A stretch of 64,000 bases of DNA from Alkalibacillus filiformis (lineage in GTDB: Bacteria > Bacillota > Bacilli > Bacillales > Alkalibacillaceae): contig NZ_JAUSUP010000001.1 of the NCBI RefSeq assembly GCF_030814115.1, positions 186,001 to 250,000 on the forward strand, read 5' to 3'. The translations under genes were made by a program, and so were the position numbers. Under the pieces are notes generated by a model that was not told the origin of the DNA, searched no databases, and saw only the letters and a program-made list of their open reading frames with translations. Positions 45,851-54,877 of the stretch are shown piece by piece (the first letter of the stretch is position 1; every line of letters begins with the position of its first letter).

Positions 45851-47536
45851 ATGAAGCTTAAGTACTCATTTTTACTAGCCATGTTAATCGCTTTTGTCAT
45901 GCTTTTAGCAGCATGTGGCGATGATGGTGACGATGCATCTGAATCAGATACAGGTTCGGATGACGAAACAAGTGAGGAAGATGAGCAGGATGAGGATGAC
46001 GGCGCTGAAGTTGAAACAGATGGCGACGACATACTTGTTTATGCTCGTGGTGGTGATTCAGAAAGTTTAGACTTTGCAAGTACTACAGATGGTGAGTCAT
46101 CTCGTGTTACTAAACAAATTTATGAGAGTTTACTAGATTTCGAAGAAGATTCATTTGAAATAAAACCAGGATTGGCTCACGACTGGAATGTAAGTGACGA
46201 TGGTTTAACATACACTTTCTACTTAGAGGAAGGTGTTACATTCCACGATGGTACAGATTTTAACGCTGAAGCTGTCAAAATAAACTATGAGCGTTGGTCT
46301 GGTGCAGACGATACTTATAGCTTTGAAGATGATAATTATGCATACACTATGTATGGAATAATGTTCGGTGGCTTCCATGGCGATGATGGCCACGTTATTA
46401 GTGAAGTTAATGTAAATGGTGATTATGAAGTTGAATTTGTATTAAATGAACCATTAGGTTTCTTCTTACAAAATATGGCTATGAGCTACTTTGCGATTAC
46501 TTCTCCTGCAGCTTTAGAGGAGTATGGTCCTGAAATTAATGAGAACCCAGTTGGAACTGGTCCATTCAAGTTCGTAAGCTGGTCTCGTGATGACCAAATC
46601 GTTTTAGAAGCATATGAAGATTACCGTGTAGACGGTTTACCTAAGTTAGATGGAGTTATCTTTGAAGTGATTCCTGATAACTCTTCACGTCTAATTGCTT
46701 TAAATTCAGGTGAAATTCACATCATGGATGGTTTAAATCCTGATGCTGCAGCTGGTATTGATTCTGACGAAGAAACAATTCTTTATACTCGTGCTGCGAA
46801 TAACTTTGGTTACTTAGGTTTCCAAACGGAAAAAGAACCAATCAATGATCCATTAGTGCGTCAAGCAATCAACCATGCGATTGACAGAGAACAAATCGCA
46901 GAAGCATTATATGCTGGTTATGCGATTCCTGCTGTTAACCCAGTACCACCAGGTTACTTAGGGTTTAATGATGATCTAGATGTATATGAATTTGATTTAG
47001 ATCGATCTGCTGAGTTATTAGAAGAAGCTGGTTATGCTGACGGTTTTGAAATTGATTTATGGACTATGCCTGTTGCTCGTCCATATATGCCAGATCCTGA
47101 AACAGTTGCAGTAATAGTTCAGGCTGATTTAGCACAAATTGGTATTACAGCCAATATTGTTACTGAAGAGTGGGCACCTTACTTAGAGCGTACTCAACAA
47201 GGTGAACACGAACTATTTATGTTAGGTTGGTCAGGTACTAACGGTGACCCTGACTACTTCTTAAGTAGTTTACTGCACGGTGATAATGCTGGTGCAAGTA
47301 ACCGTACTTTCTATCAAAACGATGAAGTAGATGAGTTATTAGATGCAGCGAAAAGAGCTGTTGACCAAGATGAGCGTGCAGAACTTTATAAGGAAGCTCA
47401 AGCGCTCATCTATGAAGATTCACCGATGATTCCTTTAGTACACTCTGAGCCAGTACTTGCTTCATTAAGCAACGTTCAGAACTATGTGCCTCACCCTTCT
47501 ACGAGTGAGTCTTTAGCAGAAGTTGAATTAGATTAA
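45851..47536 (+). CDS. appA: Peptide-binding lipoprotein of the App-type transporter
   Basis: A 561-residue SBP family 5 lipoprotein (lipobox LLAAC) with an Asp/Glu/Ser-rich spacer of about 40 residues, then the binding domain: ETDGDDILVYARGGDSESLDF, the hallmark NPVGTGPFKFVSW near residue 235, and RQAINHAIDREQIAEALYAG. It captures oligopeptides or dipeptides outside the cell; nickel or other ligands of this family cannot be ruled out. AGGGGG ribosome site. The acidic spacer is like those in other lipoproteins here. Confidence 0.9.
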   Translation: MKLKYSFLLAMLIAFVMLLAACGDDGDDASESDTGSDDETSEEDEQDEDDGAEVETDGDDILVYARGGDSESLDFASTTDGESSRVTKQIYESLLDFEEDSFEIKPGLAHDWNVSDDGLTYTFYLEEGVTFHDGTDFNAEAVKINYERWSGADDTYSFEDDNYAYTMYGIMFGGFHGDDGHVISEVNVNGDYEVEFVLNEPLGFFLQNMAMSYFAITSPAALEEYGPEINENPVGTGPFKFVSWSRDDQIVLEAYEDYRVDGLPKLDGVIFEVIPDNSSRLIALNSGEIHIMDGLNPDAAAGIDSDEETILYTRAANNFGYLGFQTEKEPINDPLVRQAINHAIDREQIAEALYAGYAIPAVNPVPPGYLGFNDDLDVYEFDLDRSAELLEEAGYADGFEIDLWTMPVARPYMPDPETVAVIVQADLAQIGITANIVTEEWAPYLERTQQGEHELFMLGWSGTNGDPDYFLSSLLHGDNAGASNRTFYQNDEVDELLDAAKRAVDQDERAELYKEAQALIYEDSPMIPLVHSEPVLASLSNVQNYVPHPSTSESLAEVELD

Positions 47537-47546
47537 TATTTAAGAG

Positions 47547-47576
47547 GAGGGTAGTAGAGAAGCCTCTACTACCCTC
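47547..47576 (+). terminator. Strong hairpin without T-run between appA and appB
   Basis: GAGGGTAGTAGAG / CTCTACTACCCTC is a perfect 13-bp stem closed by an AAGC tetraloop, followed by TATATTTAG. It is more likely to stabilise appA mRNA or to limit read-through than to end the transcript. Confidence 0.7.
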
Positions 47577-47648
47577 TATATTTAGAACATAACTATTAAT
47601 GCTTTACAGGCTATATACTACATAGATTAATAGAACTGAGGTGAAAAC

Positions 47649-48650
47649 ATGTTAGCCTATACAATCCGTCGCCTACTCATGTTAATACCAGTCCTTTTAG
47701 GGATGACATTAATTGTTTTCTCAGTTGTTCACTTAATACCGGGTAACCCAGCACAAGTTATCTTAGGGGAGACGGCAACTGAACAAGCTATTCAAGACCT
47801 TGAAGCTACAATGGGTATTGACCAACCATATTTTGTTCAATACGGGCTATATTTAGCTGATTTGTTACAAGGTGATTTAGGTACATCATTACGAACTAAA
47901 GGTGAGATTAGCTCTGAAATCTTACCTCGAGTTGCCGCAACTTTCGAATTAACTATTTTTGCTATGATTTTTGCAATTATCGTTGGAATTAATGCAGGAA
48001 TTTTAAGTGCATGGAAACAAAACACTTGGGTTGACATTACTGCTATGGTTGTTGCTCTAATTGGTGTTTCAATGCCTGTGTTCTGGTTAGCATTAATGGA
48101 ACAGTGGATTTTTGCACAAGAACTTGGCTGGTTACCATCATCTGGTAGACAATCAAGTACAGATCAAATTGAACCGATTACTCATTTTTATGTGCTCGAT
48201 TCATTACTGCATCTAGATTTTGATCGAACGTTAACAGTGTTAAGTCACTTAGTTTTACCAGCTGTTGCACTAGGAACAATACCTATGGCGATTATTGCTC
48301 GTATGACACGTTCAAGTATGCTTGAAGTCATGAAGTCTGACTACATTCGTACAGTTCGTGCAAAAGGGTCAGGTCAATTTTTAGTCATTTATAAGCACGC
48401 TTTAAGAAATGCAACAATTCCTGTATTGACCGTAATCGGTTTACAAACTGGGGTTTTATTAGGTGGAGCTATATTAACAGAAACCATCTTTAGTTGGCCT
48501 GGGGTTGGCCGTTACGTGTATGAAGGAATTAACCACCGAGATTATCCAGTCATTCAATCTGGAATTCTTGTCATTGCCTTTATATTCGTTATGATCAACT
48601 TAATTGTTGATTTACTCTATGCATATATTGACCCAAGGATTAAATATTAG
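47649..48650 (+). CDS. appB: Peptide ABC transporter permease (AppB/DppB type)
   Basis: A 333-residue permease with six membrane segments. The start MLAYTIRRLLMLIPVLLGMT is typical, and the binding-protein-dependent transport loop is RMTRSSMLEVMKSDYIRTVRAKG near residue 218. It pairs with AppC. GAGGTG ribosome site before the ATG. Confidence 0.93.
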   Translation: MLAYTIRRLLMLIPVLLGMTLIVFSVVHLIPGNPAQVILGETATEQAIQDLEATMGIDQPYFVQYGLYLADLLQGDLGTSLRTKGEISSEILPRVAATFELTIFAMIFAIIVGINAGILSAWKQNTWVDITAMVVALIGVSMPVFWLALMEQWIFAQELGWLPSSGRQSSTDQIEPITHFYVLDSLLHLDFDRTLTVLSHLVLPAVALGTIPMAIIARMTRSSMLEVMKSDYIRTVRAKGSGQFLVIYKHALRNATIPVLTVIGLQTGVLLGGAILTETIFSWPGVGRYVYEGINHRDYPVIQSGILVIAFIFVMINLIVDLLYAYIDPRIKY

Positions 48651-48661
48651 GGGGATTATCT

Positions 48662-49588
48662 ATGGAAACTAAAGATCAAAAACAACAAATAGACCAATAT
48701 AATAAAAACCCCAACAGTAACTATTACGATTCGGAAGAGGTAGAGGCAGTATCACCTTGGAAAGATGCCTTTCGACAACTTAAAAAAAGCCCCTTAGCGA
48801 TTACAGGATTTTTTATTATCTTATTTTTTATTATGTTGGGTGCATTTGCACCAATAATATCGCCTTATGACTTTGCTGAGACGAATCCTGTCAATCGTTT
48901 ACAAGGATCTTCTGCTGAACATTGGTTAGGAACGGACCATTTAGGAAGAGATATATTAACGAGGATTGCTTATGGTGCAAGGATATCATTAATGGTTGGT
49001 TTTTTTGCAGTAACAGGAGCCTTAATCTTTGGTACTATTCTTGGGATCGTTTCGGGCTATTATGGCCGTTGGGTAGATATGTTAATCTCAAGAATCTTTG
49101 ATATTTTGTTAGCATTTCCTAGTATACTTCTTGCGATTGCTGTTGTAGCAATTTTAGGTGCTTCTTTGCAAAATGCTTTAATTGCAATTGCAATTATTAA
49201 CATACCTATATTTGGGCGAATTGTGCGTTCGAAAGTAATCAGTTTGAGGGAAGAAGAGTATATAATGGCAGCGAGGGCACAAGGTATGAAACGTGGTCGT
49301 ATATTAGTTCACCACATACTACCTAACAGCTTGGCGCCAATTATTGTTCAGGCGACATTAGGTTTCGGTACAGCTATTTTAGAGGCTGCGGCATTAGGAT
49401 TTTTAGGGTTAGGAGCTCAGCCACCAACACCGGAGTGGGGGAAAATGCTTGCTGACTCACGTGCTTTCATTCAGTTAGCACCTTGGACTTTAATTTATCC
49501 AGGTGTATCCATTATGTTAGTCGTATTAGGATTTAACTTAATCGGTGATGGTTTACGAGATGCACTTGATCCGAAAATGAAAAATTAA
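48662..49588 (+). CDS. appC: Peptide ABC transporter permease (AppC/DppC type)
   Basis: The 308-residue second permease, with a long polar N-terminus (about 45 residues), the family segment HWLGTDHLGRDILTRIAYGARISL near 87 and the EAA-type loop REEEYIMAARAQGMKRGRI near 198. It starts 11 bases after appB and closes the operon. Confidence 0.93.
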   Translation: METKDQKQQIDQYNKNPNSNYYDSEEVEAVSPWKDAFRQLKKSPLAITGFFIILFFIMLGAFAPIISPYDFAETNPVNRLQGSSAEHWLGTDHLGRDILTRIAYGARISLMVGFFAVTGALIFGTILGIVSGYYGRWVDMLISRIFDILLAFPSILLAIAVVAILGASLQNALIAIAIINIPIFGRIVRSKVISLREEEYIMAARAQGMKRGRILVHHILPNSLAPIIVQATLGFGTAILEAAALGFLGLGAQPPTPEWGKMLADSRAFIQLAPWTLIYPGVSIMLVVLGFNLIGDGLRDALDPKMKN

Positions 49589-49600
49589 ATCATATCGTGT

Positions 49601-49638
49601 AACCGTAGTGTTTGAAAATCAAACGCTACGGTTTTTTA
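49601..49638 (+). terminator. Terminator of the app operon
   Basis: AACCGTAGTGTTTGA / TCAAACGCTACGGTT, a 15-bp stem with one G-U pair and an AAA loop, followed by six T's. Confidence 0.9.
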
Positions 49639-49743
49639 TTTTCAACAATTTTATTAACGTTCTTTTAAATAGTCGAGCTTTTGTACAAAATCATGTATAC
49701 TAGTGTTTGAAATAAACGTTGTAACCATCAGAGGTGAAGGACT

Positions 49744-50664
49744 ATGTGGGATAAAATACAAATTTTCGGTTTCAGGGCATTGTGGAATCCTGAGATTATT
49801 GTTATTACTTTACTTTTAATTTTACTATATTACTTATTTACTGGACCGTTAAAACATAAGGCGGGTCTAAGCGAAGGACCTACTAAAGGTCAAAAGATTT
49901 CAATGTATTCAGCATTAATACTCTTTTACATTACGAAAGGCTCGCCTGTCTATTTATTATCACATATTATTTTAATGGCACATATGGCCCAAATGGCTGT
50001 CTTTTATTTATTAGTACCTATACTTGTCATTAAAGGAATTCCGCTAGAGTGGTGGAGGAAAGTGTTTAAGACACCGATTGTCGGTCACTTTTTGAAATTA
50101 TTCACAAGACCGATTTTAGCGCTAGTGTCATTTAATGTACTTTTTTCGTTATATCATGTTCCGTTCGTTCTTGACTTTACGAAAACGAGCAACTTAATTC
50201 ATTGGCCTGCAACGATGGTGTTGTTCATTTTTGCATTTTGTATGTGGTGGCCGATCTTTACACCGATTAAAGAACAAATGGTTGTTAAACCACTATTCAA
50301 AATTTTGTATATTTATGGTGCAGGAATGCTACTAACTCCAGCATGTGCTTTAATTATTTTCGCTGACACACCTTTATATTCGACGTATTCAGAGCCTGAT
50401 GCGTTCATGACAGCATTAGCGTTATGTGTTCCACCCAATGTGTTAGAAGGTATGAGCTTTGGTGGTCCGCAAGTATTTATGAATATGCCACTCGTATATG
50501 ACCAGCAGGCAGCAGGAATTATTATGAAAGTATCACAAGAATTCTTATATGGTGGTATCATTGCACGTATTTTCTATGGTTGGTTTAGAAGTGAAAGGAC
50601 GCGTGGAATTGATCCGTTACCACAAGACCTACAAACAGCAACACCTTATGTAGAGAGAGGATGA
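49744..50664 (+). CDS. ctaG: Cytochrome c oxidase assembly factor CtaG
   Basis: A 306-residue membrane protein of the caa3_CtaG family with about seven hydrophobic segments. Recognisable segments are SPVYLLSHIILMAHMAQMAVFYLLVPIL and CMWWPIFTPIKEQ. It helps build the CuB site of caa3 oxidase in Bacillus. It normally follows ctaF directly, but here the app operon lies between. GAGGTGAAGG upstream. Confidence 0.92.
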   Translation: MWDKIQIFGFRALWNPEIIVITLLLILLYYLFTGPLKHKAGLSEGPTKGQKISMYSALILFYITKGSPVYLLSHIILMAHMAQMAVFYLLVPILVIKGIPLEWWRKVFKTPIVGHFLKLFTRPILALVSFNVLFSLYHVPFVLDFTKTSNLIHWPATMVLFIFAFCMWWPIFTPIKEQMVVKPLFKILYIYGAGMLLTPACALIIFADTPLYSTYSEPDAFMTALALCVPPNVLEGMSFGGPQVFMNMPLVYDQQAAGIIMKVSQEFLYGGIIARIFYGWFRSERTRGIDPLPQDLQTATPYVERG

Positions 50665-50669
50665 GAGAG

Positions 50670-51125
50670 ATGCCGTTTTTGCCAACAATTAGTACAGTGT
50701 TTATTGTTATAAGTGCTATTTTAGTAGCCATTGGTTGGTATTTAGTTTCAAAGGGGAAGTATGCTGCACATAAAAAAGTTATGATCGCAGCTGCTATTTC
50801 AGCTTTAACATTTTTTATTCTTTATGTATCACGTACGATTTTTATCGGTAATACAAGCTTTGGCGGTCCTGAGGAAATGCAAGTTTACTACACAATCTTT
50901 ATGGTATTCCATATTATTTTAGCCACAACAGGTGGTGTTTTCGGGTTAGTTACGTTATATTTAGCATTTAAACGAAAGATAGAGAAACACCGTAAACTTG
51001 GGCCTTATACTAGTGTTATTTGGTTCTTCACTGCAATTACAGGTGTAGTTGTTTATTTGCTTCTATATGTAATTTATGAAGGTGGCCATAGCACGAGTGT
51101 CTTTAGAGCAATTTTTGGTGGATAA
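50670..51125 (+). CDS. ctaM: DUF420 membrane protein (CtaM/YozB family)
   Basis: A 151-residue protein with four hydrophobic segments and conserved histidines (KYAAHKKVM, FMVFHIILA, IEKHRKLGPYT). DUF420 proteins of the CtaM/YozB type are needed for heme-copper oxidase activity in Firmicutes. Its overlap region with ctaG suggests translational coupling. The ATG at 50670 has better spacing from GAGAGG than the one at 50661, which would overlap ctaG by four bases. Confidence 0.82.
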   Translation: MPFLPTISTVFIVISAILVAIGWYLVSKGKYAAHKKVMIAAAISALTFFILYVSRTIFIGNTSFGGPEEMQVYYTIFMVFHIILATTGGVFGLVTLYLAFKRKIEKHRKLGPYTSVIWFFTAITGVVVYLLLYVIYEGGHSTSVFRAIFGG

Positions 51126-51132
51126 GTTATAC

Positions 51133-51167
51133 CTGTTCAGCGTAATAATACGCTGGACAGTTTTTTT
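51133..51167 (+). terminator. Terminator after ctaM
   Basis: CTGTTCAGCGTA / TACGCTGGACAG (one G-U pair) with an ATAA loop and seven T's. Confidence 0.88.
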
Positions 51168-51170
51168 ATA

Positions 51171-51206
51171 TAAAAACCCCCTAATTAGTTTTGAACTAAT
51201 TAGGGG
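51171..51206 (-). terminator. Terminator of the AI-2E family permease gene
   Basis: CCCCTAATTAGTT / AACTAATTAGGGG, a perfect 13-bp stem; on the reverse strand it is followed by GTTTTTATA. Confidence 0.85.
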
Positions 51207-51212
51207 AAATAG

Positions 51213-52271
51213 CTAAAATTTAACTCGCCATTTAATAATGCCAGCTTCTCGTGCTGAATTAAATATGATGACGACTATTGGTCCTAAGAAAAAGCCTAAT
51301 ATACCGATTAGTTGTAGACCGATATACATTGCAATGAGTGTTGGTAAAGGTTTTAAACCGATATGGTGACCCATCACTTTTGGTTCAATAGTACGACGAA
51401 TCGTTAATAGTACGATTGCTAATACACCAAGTTGTATACCCATCAACATATCGCCAACTAAGAACATGTAAATCGACCATGGGGCTAAAACAATAATAGA
51501 GCCGACAATCGGTATTAAATCAACTGCCCAAATAATAATCGACATGACTAAGGCAATTTCTGGAGTTATAAATAGTAACGATATTAAGGTCACAGTGAAA
51601 ATAATTAAACTGACTAAAAATTGTGCTTTTAAAAACCCGAGTAATACGTAAGCTAATCGAGCATTCATAAACTTGAACTTTTCTTGTGTTTGGTCTGTCA
51701 TCATGCTATACATTTTGTTTCGTAAATTAGGAAGATCAAGCATGAACAGAAAGAGGGCGATCATATAAACGATGAAACTGATGAGAAACTCTGGTATTTT
51801 CAAAATGAATTGTGCAATATTATCAATTTGGATATAATCCATAATTTGTGCTTCTAAAGACACTAAATTTTCTGCAGCAGTTTCTTCAACTTCACGAACA
51901 AAATGGGCTGGCCAATCTTCAGTGAAGGCATTTATATCATCTTGAAGTTCAATTAATATAGTTTCGACATTTTTAATATACTCTGGTGCGTTTTCAGTTA
52001 TTTTAACAACTTGGCCGATTGCCTTTGTTGTTGTATATGTACCAATCGTTGCGATTATAGACAAGAAGATTAAGAAAACAATCGTTACAGCAATTGTTCT
52101 GTTCATCCTAAATCGTCGCATAAACCAGCGAATGATTGGGTTAAGAAACAAAGCAGTGAAAAACGCTAAAATTAGTGGAATGGATATAGGTAGGATAAAA
52201 TACCCAACCACAATTAAAATGATAATAGTAAATATAATAGTCCACTGTTTTTTAGATATATTTTTTAGCAA
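51213..52271 (-). CDS. AI-2E/UPF0118-family membrane protein (YtvI-like)
   Basis: A 352-residue protein with seven or eight hydrophobic segments: two pairs at the N-terminus, an extracytoplasmic loop of about 90 residues, then the conserved C-terminal core with VDLIPIVGSIIVLAPWSIY and PKVMGHHIGLKPLPTLIAMYIGLQLIGILGFFLGPIV. The family covers AI-2 exporters, sporulation protein YtvI and, in halophilic bacteria, Na+/H+ antiporters; sequence alone does not choose. The start is TTG at 52271 with AAAGGGG rather far upstream. Confidence 0.82.
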   Translation of the reverse strand: MLKNISKKQWTIIFTIIILIVVGYFILPISIPLILAFFTALFLNPIIRWFMRRFRMNRTIAVTIVFLIFLSIIATIGTYTTTKAIGQVVKITENAPEYIKNVETILIELQDDINAFTEDWPAHFVREVEETAAENLVSLEAQIMDYIQIDNIAQFILKIPEFLISFIVYMIALFLFMLDLPNLRNKMYSMMTDQTQEKFKFMNARLAYVLLGFLKAQFLVSLIIFTVTLISLLFITPEIALVMSIIIWAVDLIPIVGSIIVLAPWSIYMFLVGDMLMGIQLGVLAIVLLTIRRTIEPKVMGHHIGLKPLPTLIAMYIGLQLIGILGFFLGPIVVIIFNSAREAGIIKWRVKF

Positions 52272-52415
52272 TGCAATTTAAGTCCCCTTTCATATACATA
52301 CTATAACTATAGCACGGTCTTGTAGGTTTGAATAGTACAGGGTCTAAAGATTATGACAATTCAAACTACACTGCTACTATTGTATTAGAAAAAACTCACA
52401 ACATGTAATTGTTTT

Positions 52416-52456
52416 AAAAGGTGACCCTAGTCATACTAAGGTCACCTTTCTTTTTG
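52416..52456. terminator. Bidirectional terminator downstream of the YugN-like gene
   Basis: AAAGGTGACC / GGTCACCTTT with an inner CTAG / CTAA partial pair, flanked by A's and followed by TCTTTTTG. It serves the minus-strand gene ending at 52464. Nothing else is seen in 52272-52415. Confidence 0.75.
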
Positions 52457-52463
52457 TTAATTA

Positions 52464-52832
52464 TTATTCTTCGTCTTGAAATTCTTTTAAATCTTCTTCG
52501 ACTTTTGAAAGTACACGGTCAACACGTTCATGTACATTGTTAGGGAATTCTTGTTCACCGTATTCAACACCGTGTGGGTAAAAGTGTTTACCTAGCAGTG
52601 GTGGCATAAGCTTAATTAAAGCTGATCCTTTTTCGACACTACCCTCAACTGCTACTCCGCGTAATCTTAAGTAATAAGTAATGTTTTTCTCTGGAGAATT
52701 AATTTTTAAATCATATGTGACGCGTTCGTAATCCCATTGTTCAGCTAAAACAAACCCGTTTTGCTCAAGTGCATGAGTTAAAGGTTGTTGTTTAACTTGT
52801 GCGCCGTCGATTGAGAACTTAGTTATTTCCAT
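52464..52832 (-). CDS. YugN-like family protein
   Basis: A 122-residue acidic soluble protein. The pattern LEQNGFVLAEQWDYERVTYDLKI, followed by YYLRLRGVAVEGSVEKGSALIKL and LLGKHFYPHGVEYGE, resembles the YugN-like family of unknown function. The ATG at 52832 lies six bases from GAGGTG; the in-frame GTG at 52841 overlaps that site. The family call is from remembered similarity. Confidence 0.65.
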   Translation of the reverse strand: MEITKFSIDGAQVKQQPLTHALEQNGFVLAEQWDYERVTYDLKINSPEKNITYYLRLRGVAVEGSVEKGSALIKLMPPLLGKHFYPHGVEYGEQEFPNNVHERVDRVLSKVEEDLKEFQDEE

Positions 52833-53043
52833 CTCGTTCACCTCTTCTAAAATCTTCTTATCAAACTCATCATATTATGAAATCGCTAATTTATCAATTA
52901 TTTCTGTACAAATATATATGATGTGTAACAATTTATTCAAATTTAACACGGAAACATATTATTATAGTTGAATTCTAATGAACTCATTAATACGTCTAAG
53001 CGTATTTTATTATAGGGCAAATCTTCTTAAAGGAGTGAAATGT

Positions 53044-53424
53044 ATGAGTCATATTCGTCTACCGAAAGAATTAGAGGACTTTAAACAGTTTGTGCAAAAT
53101 CGTCCAGAATTAGTCCAACGAGTGAGAAATAAAGAATATACGTGGCAACAATTATATGATATTTGGACTGATGAAGGACACCATTCAAGCTTTTGGGACC
53201 AATTTGAACAAAGTTTAGAAGAAGATAAAAACGCATCAGCATTTCCGGTTAATTCAGATCAAATTCAAGGAATGGTAAAGAAGTTAGCTGACCTTGATGT
53301 TGACCAAGTTGATAAAAATTTAAGGCAGTTATCTAAAGCACTTGACCAGATTCAACACTTGAGCCATCAATTTCAACAACAAAAAAAACGTCCACCACAT
53401 AGAGGTAATCGATTTCCATTTTAA
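53044..53424 (+). CDS. ylbD: YlbD-like spore coat protein
   Basis: A 126-residue protein with LPKELEDFKQFVQNRPELVQRVRNKEYTWQQLYDIWTDEG at the start, typical of the YlbD family of spore coat proteins, and a Gln/Lys/Pro-rich C-terminus. It lies before ylbF and ylbG as in B. subtilis; ylbE is missing. I start at the ATG at 53044 behind AAAGGAGTG. Confidence 0.82.
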   Translation: MSHIRLPKELEDFKQFVQNRPELVQRVRNKEYTWQQLYDIWTDEGHHSSFWDQFEQSLEEDKNASAFPVNSDQIQGMVKKLADLDVDQVDKNLRQLSKALDQIQHLSHQFQQQKKRPPHRGNRFPF

Positions 53425-53482
53425 TTCTAACAATGGTAATAAGTATTAGATTTTGTTATGATACAAGTATGGAGGTGTGTTC

Positions 53483-53929
53483 ATGCTAGCTAACACAGAA
53501 GTATTAGAAGTATTAGAACAAGCAGAAAAGCTAGGTAAAATGATAAAAGAGTCAGAAGACTATGAGATATATACAAATCATAAAAATCAACTATACAATG
53601 ATCCTGAAGCGAATCGTCTTATGACGGACTTTCAACAGATGAAAGAAGATTATGAAGACGTACAACGCTTCGGTCGTTATCATCCAGATTACAGCAAAAT
53701 TATGAAAGAAATAAGACAATTAAAAAGAGAATTAGATTTACATGAAACAGTGGCTAGCTATAAACAGACAGAAACTCAACTGCAAATGTTATTAGATGAC
53801 GTATCTGAAATTGTCGCTAAATCGATTAGCCCTAACATTAAAGCTCCAAGAGATGGTGTAGCACTTAAAGATACAGGAGATGGTTGTGGTTGCGGTAGTG
53901 GTGGCCAGTGTGGGTGCCAAGCGTCCTAG
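53483..53929 (+). CDS. ricF: RicF (YlbF), subunit of the RicAFT (Y-)complex
   Basis: A 148-residue protein: an alpha-helical YlbF/YmcA domain (about 1-110) and a C-terminal tail with GCGCGSGGQCGC. In B. subtilis RicA, RicF and RicT form a complex that carries [4Fe-4S] clusters, using such cysteines, and directs RNase Y cleavage of operon mRNAs; it is also needed for sporulation, competence and biofilm. The ATG at 53483 is seven bases from GGAGG. ylbG follows 20 bases downstream. Confidence 0.9.
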   Translation: MLANTEVLEVLEQAEKLGKMIKESEDYEIYTNHKNQLYNDPEANRLMTDFQQMKEDYEDVQRFGRYHPDYSKIMKEIRQLKRELDLHETVASYKQTETQLQMLLDDVSEIVAKSISPNIKAPRDGVALKDTGDGCGCGSGGQCGCQAS

Positions 53930-53949
53930 TAGAGAATGGAGGGGTATCA

Positions 53950-54243
53950 ATGTTCACAAAACGCCAAGGAATAGTAGTTTGGTTTAAGCACATAAAACAG
54001 TTGAGAAAACTTCGTCGTTACGGTCACGTGATTTACGCATCTAAACGTCAAAAGTATGCCTTAATCTATGTTAACCAGGAAGATGTATCTAATATTGTAG
54101 AACAGCTTGAACGTCTTCATTTCGTTACAAACGTTGACTTATCATATAAACCTTATGTTGATACTGCTTATCAAGGGGCGGTCGAAAAGACAAATGATAT
54201 AGATGCAGAAATGGAAGGCTATTATCAAAGTGAAGCATTTTGA
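53950..54243 (+). CDS. ylbG: UPF0298 family protein YlbG
   Basis: A 97-residue basic protein. RQGIVVWFKHIKQLRKLRRYGHVIYASKRQKYALIYVN and the later LSYKPYVDTAYQG segment are characteristic of YlbG. Function unknown. GGAGGGG precedes the ATG. Co-transcribed with ricF. Confidence 0.9.
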   Translation: MFTKRQGIVVWFKHIKQLRKLRRYGHVIYASKRQKYALIYVNQEDVSNIVEQLERLHFVTNVDLSYKPYVDTAYQGAVEKTNDIDAEMEGYYQSEAF

Positions 54244-54331
54244 TGGAGCGAAGCTAAAAGATAAACCCGAACGAAGTCAAAAGGTGATTTCGTTCGGGTT
54301 TTGTGTTTTACAATCAGTTCTGTCTCAGCCT
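54241..54331. repeat. Dispersed hairpin repeat, copy 2
   Basis: The hairpin AACCCGAACGAA / TTCGTTCGGGTT (54263-54300) and its flanks (GATGGAGCG upstream, AGTTCTGTCTCAGCCTC downstream) match copy 1 at 37078-37171, with only the loop and a few flank bases different. The repeat begins at the stop codon of ylbG and ends beside the converging gene at 54340, where it can act as a shared terminator. Confidence 0.8.
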
Positions 54332-54339
54332 CTTTTTTA

Positions 54340-54729
54340 TTAAATTGGTGGCAACAGATGGTTTAACCTTAATACGGCAATAAGTTGTTGATAAAATAAT
54401 TCTTCATCATAATAAGTTGTCGATGATTGTACGTCAAGTTCAATAATATTGACATCAATTTTTTCACTAACTGCCTTAAAAGCATCATACCTTACGTTAC
54501 TTTGACCTTCTTTAGGTTTAGGGATTCCTTCTAAACAAATGTAGACGGGTTGAAAATGGCCAATCGATGTAGGGTGCAGTATAGCAGCAATTGATGTAAC
54601 ATCTTGACCGTGTTTATGTGTATGAAATGCTAACAAATGTTTAACACGATTTGGCATTGAATCAATTAGTGTAATTAATTCATAGACGTCTCCGTATCCT
54701 TCACCCAATTTAATAAAATGTTGTGTCAT
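54340..54729 (-). CDS. YlbA-like conserved protein (DUF7147 type)
   Basis: A 129-residue soluble protein: HFIKLGEGYGDVYELI at the start, then LLAFHTHKHGQDVTSIAAILHP, FQPVYICLEGIPKPK and a C-terminal FYQQLIAVLRLNHLLPPI. It resembles YlbA of Bacillus, normally found between ctaG and ylbB, so it may have moved. I know no function. A good GGAGG site precedes the ATG. Confidence 0.55.
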   Translation of the reverse strand: MTQHFIKLGEGYGDVYELITLIDSMPNRVKHLLAFHTHKHGQDVTSIAAILHPTSIGHFQPVYICLEGIPKPKEGQSNVRYDAFKAVSEKIDVNIIELDVQSSTTYYDEELFYQQLIAVLRLNHLLPPI

Positions 54730-54877
54730 GACAGATCCTCCTTTGTATACTCCATCAATACTTTAGCACGCAAATGAATTTTTGTTAATTAAACATAGTA
54801 ACTTGATGTCGATTTTGGTAAAATGATAACGAAAATAATTGAAAAAATTATTACAATTACAAGAAGGAGAGCCTTAA

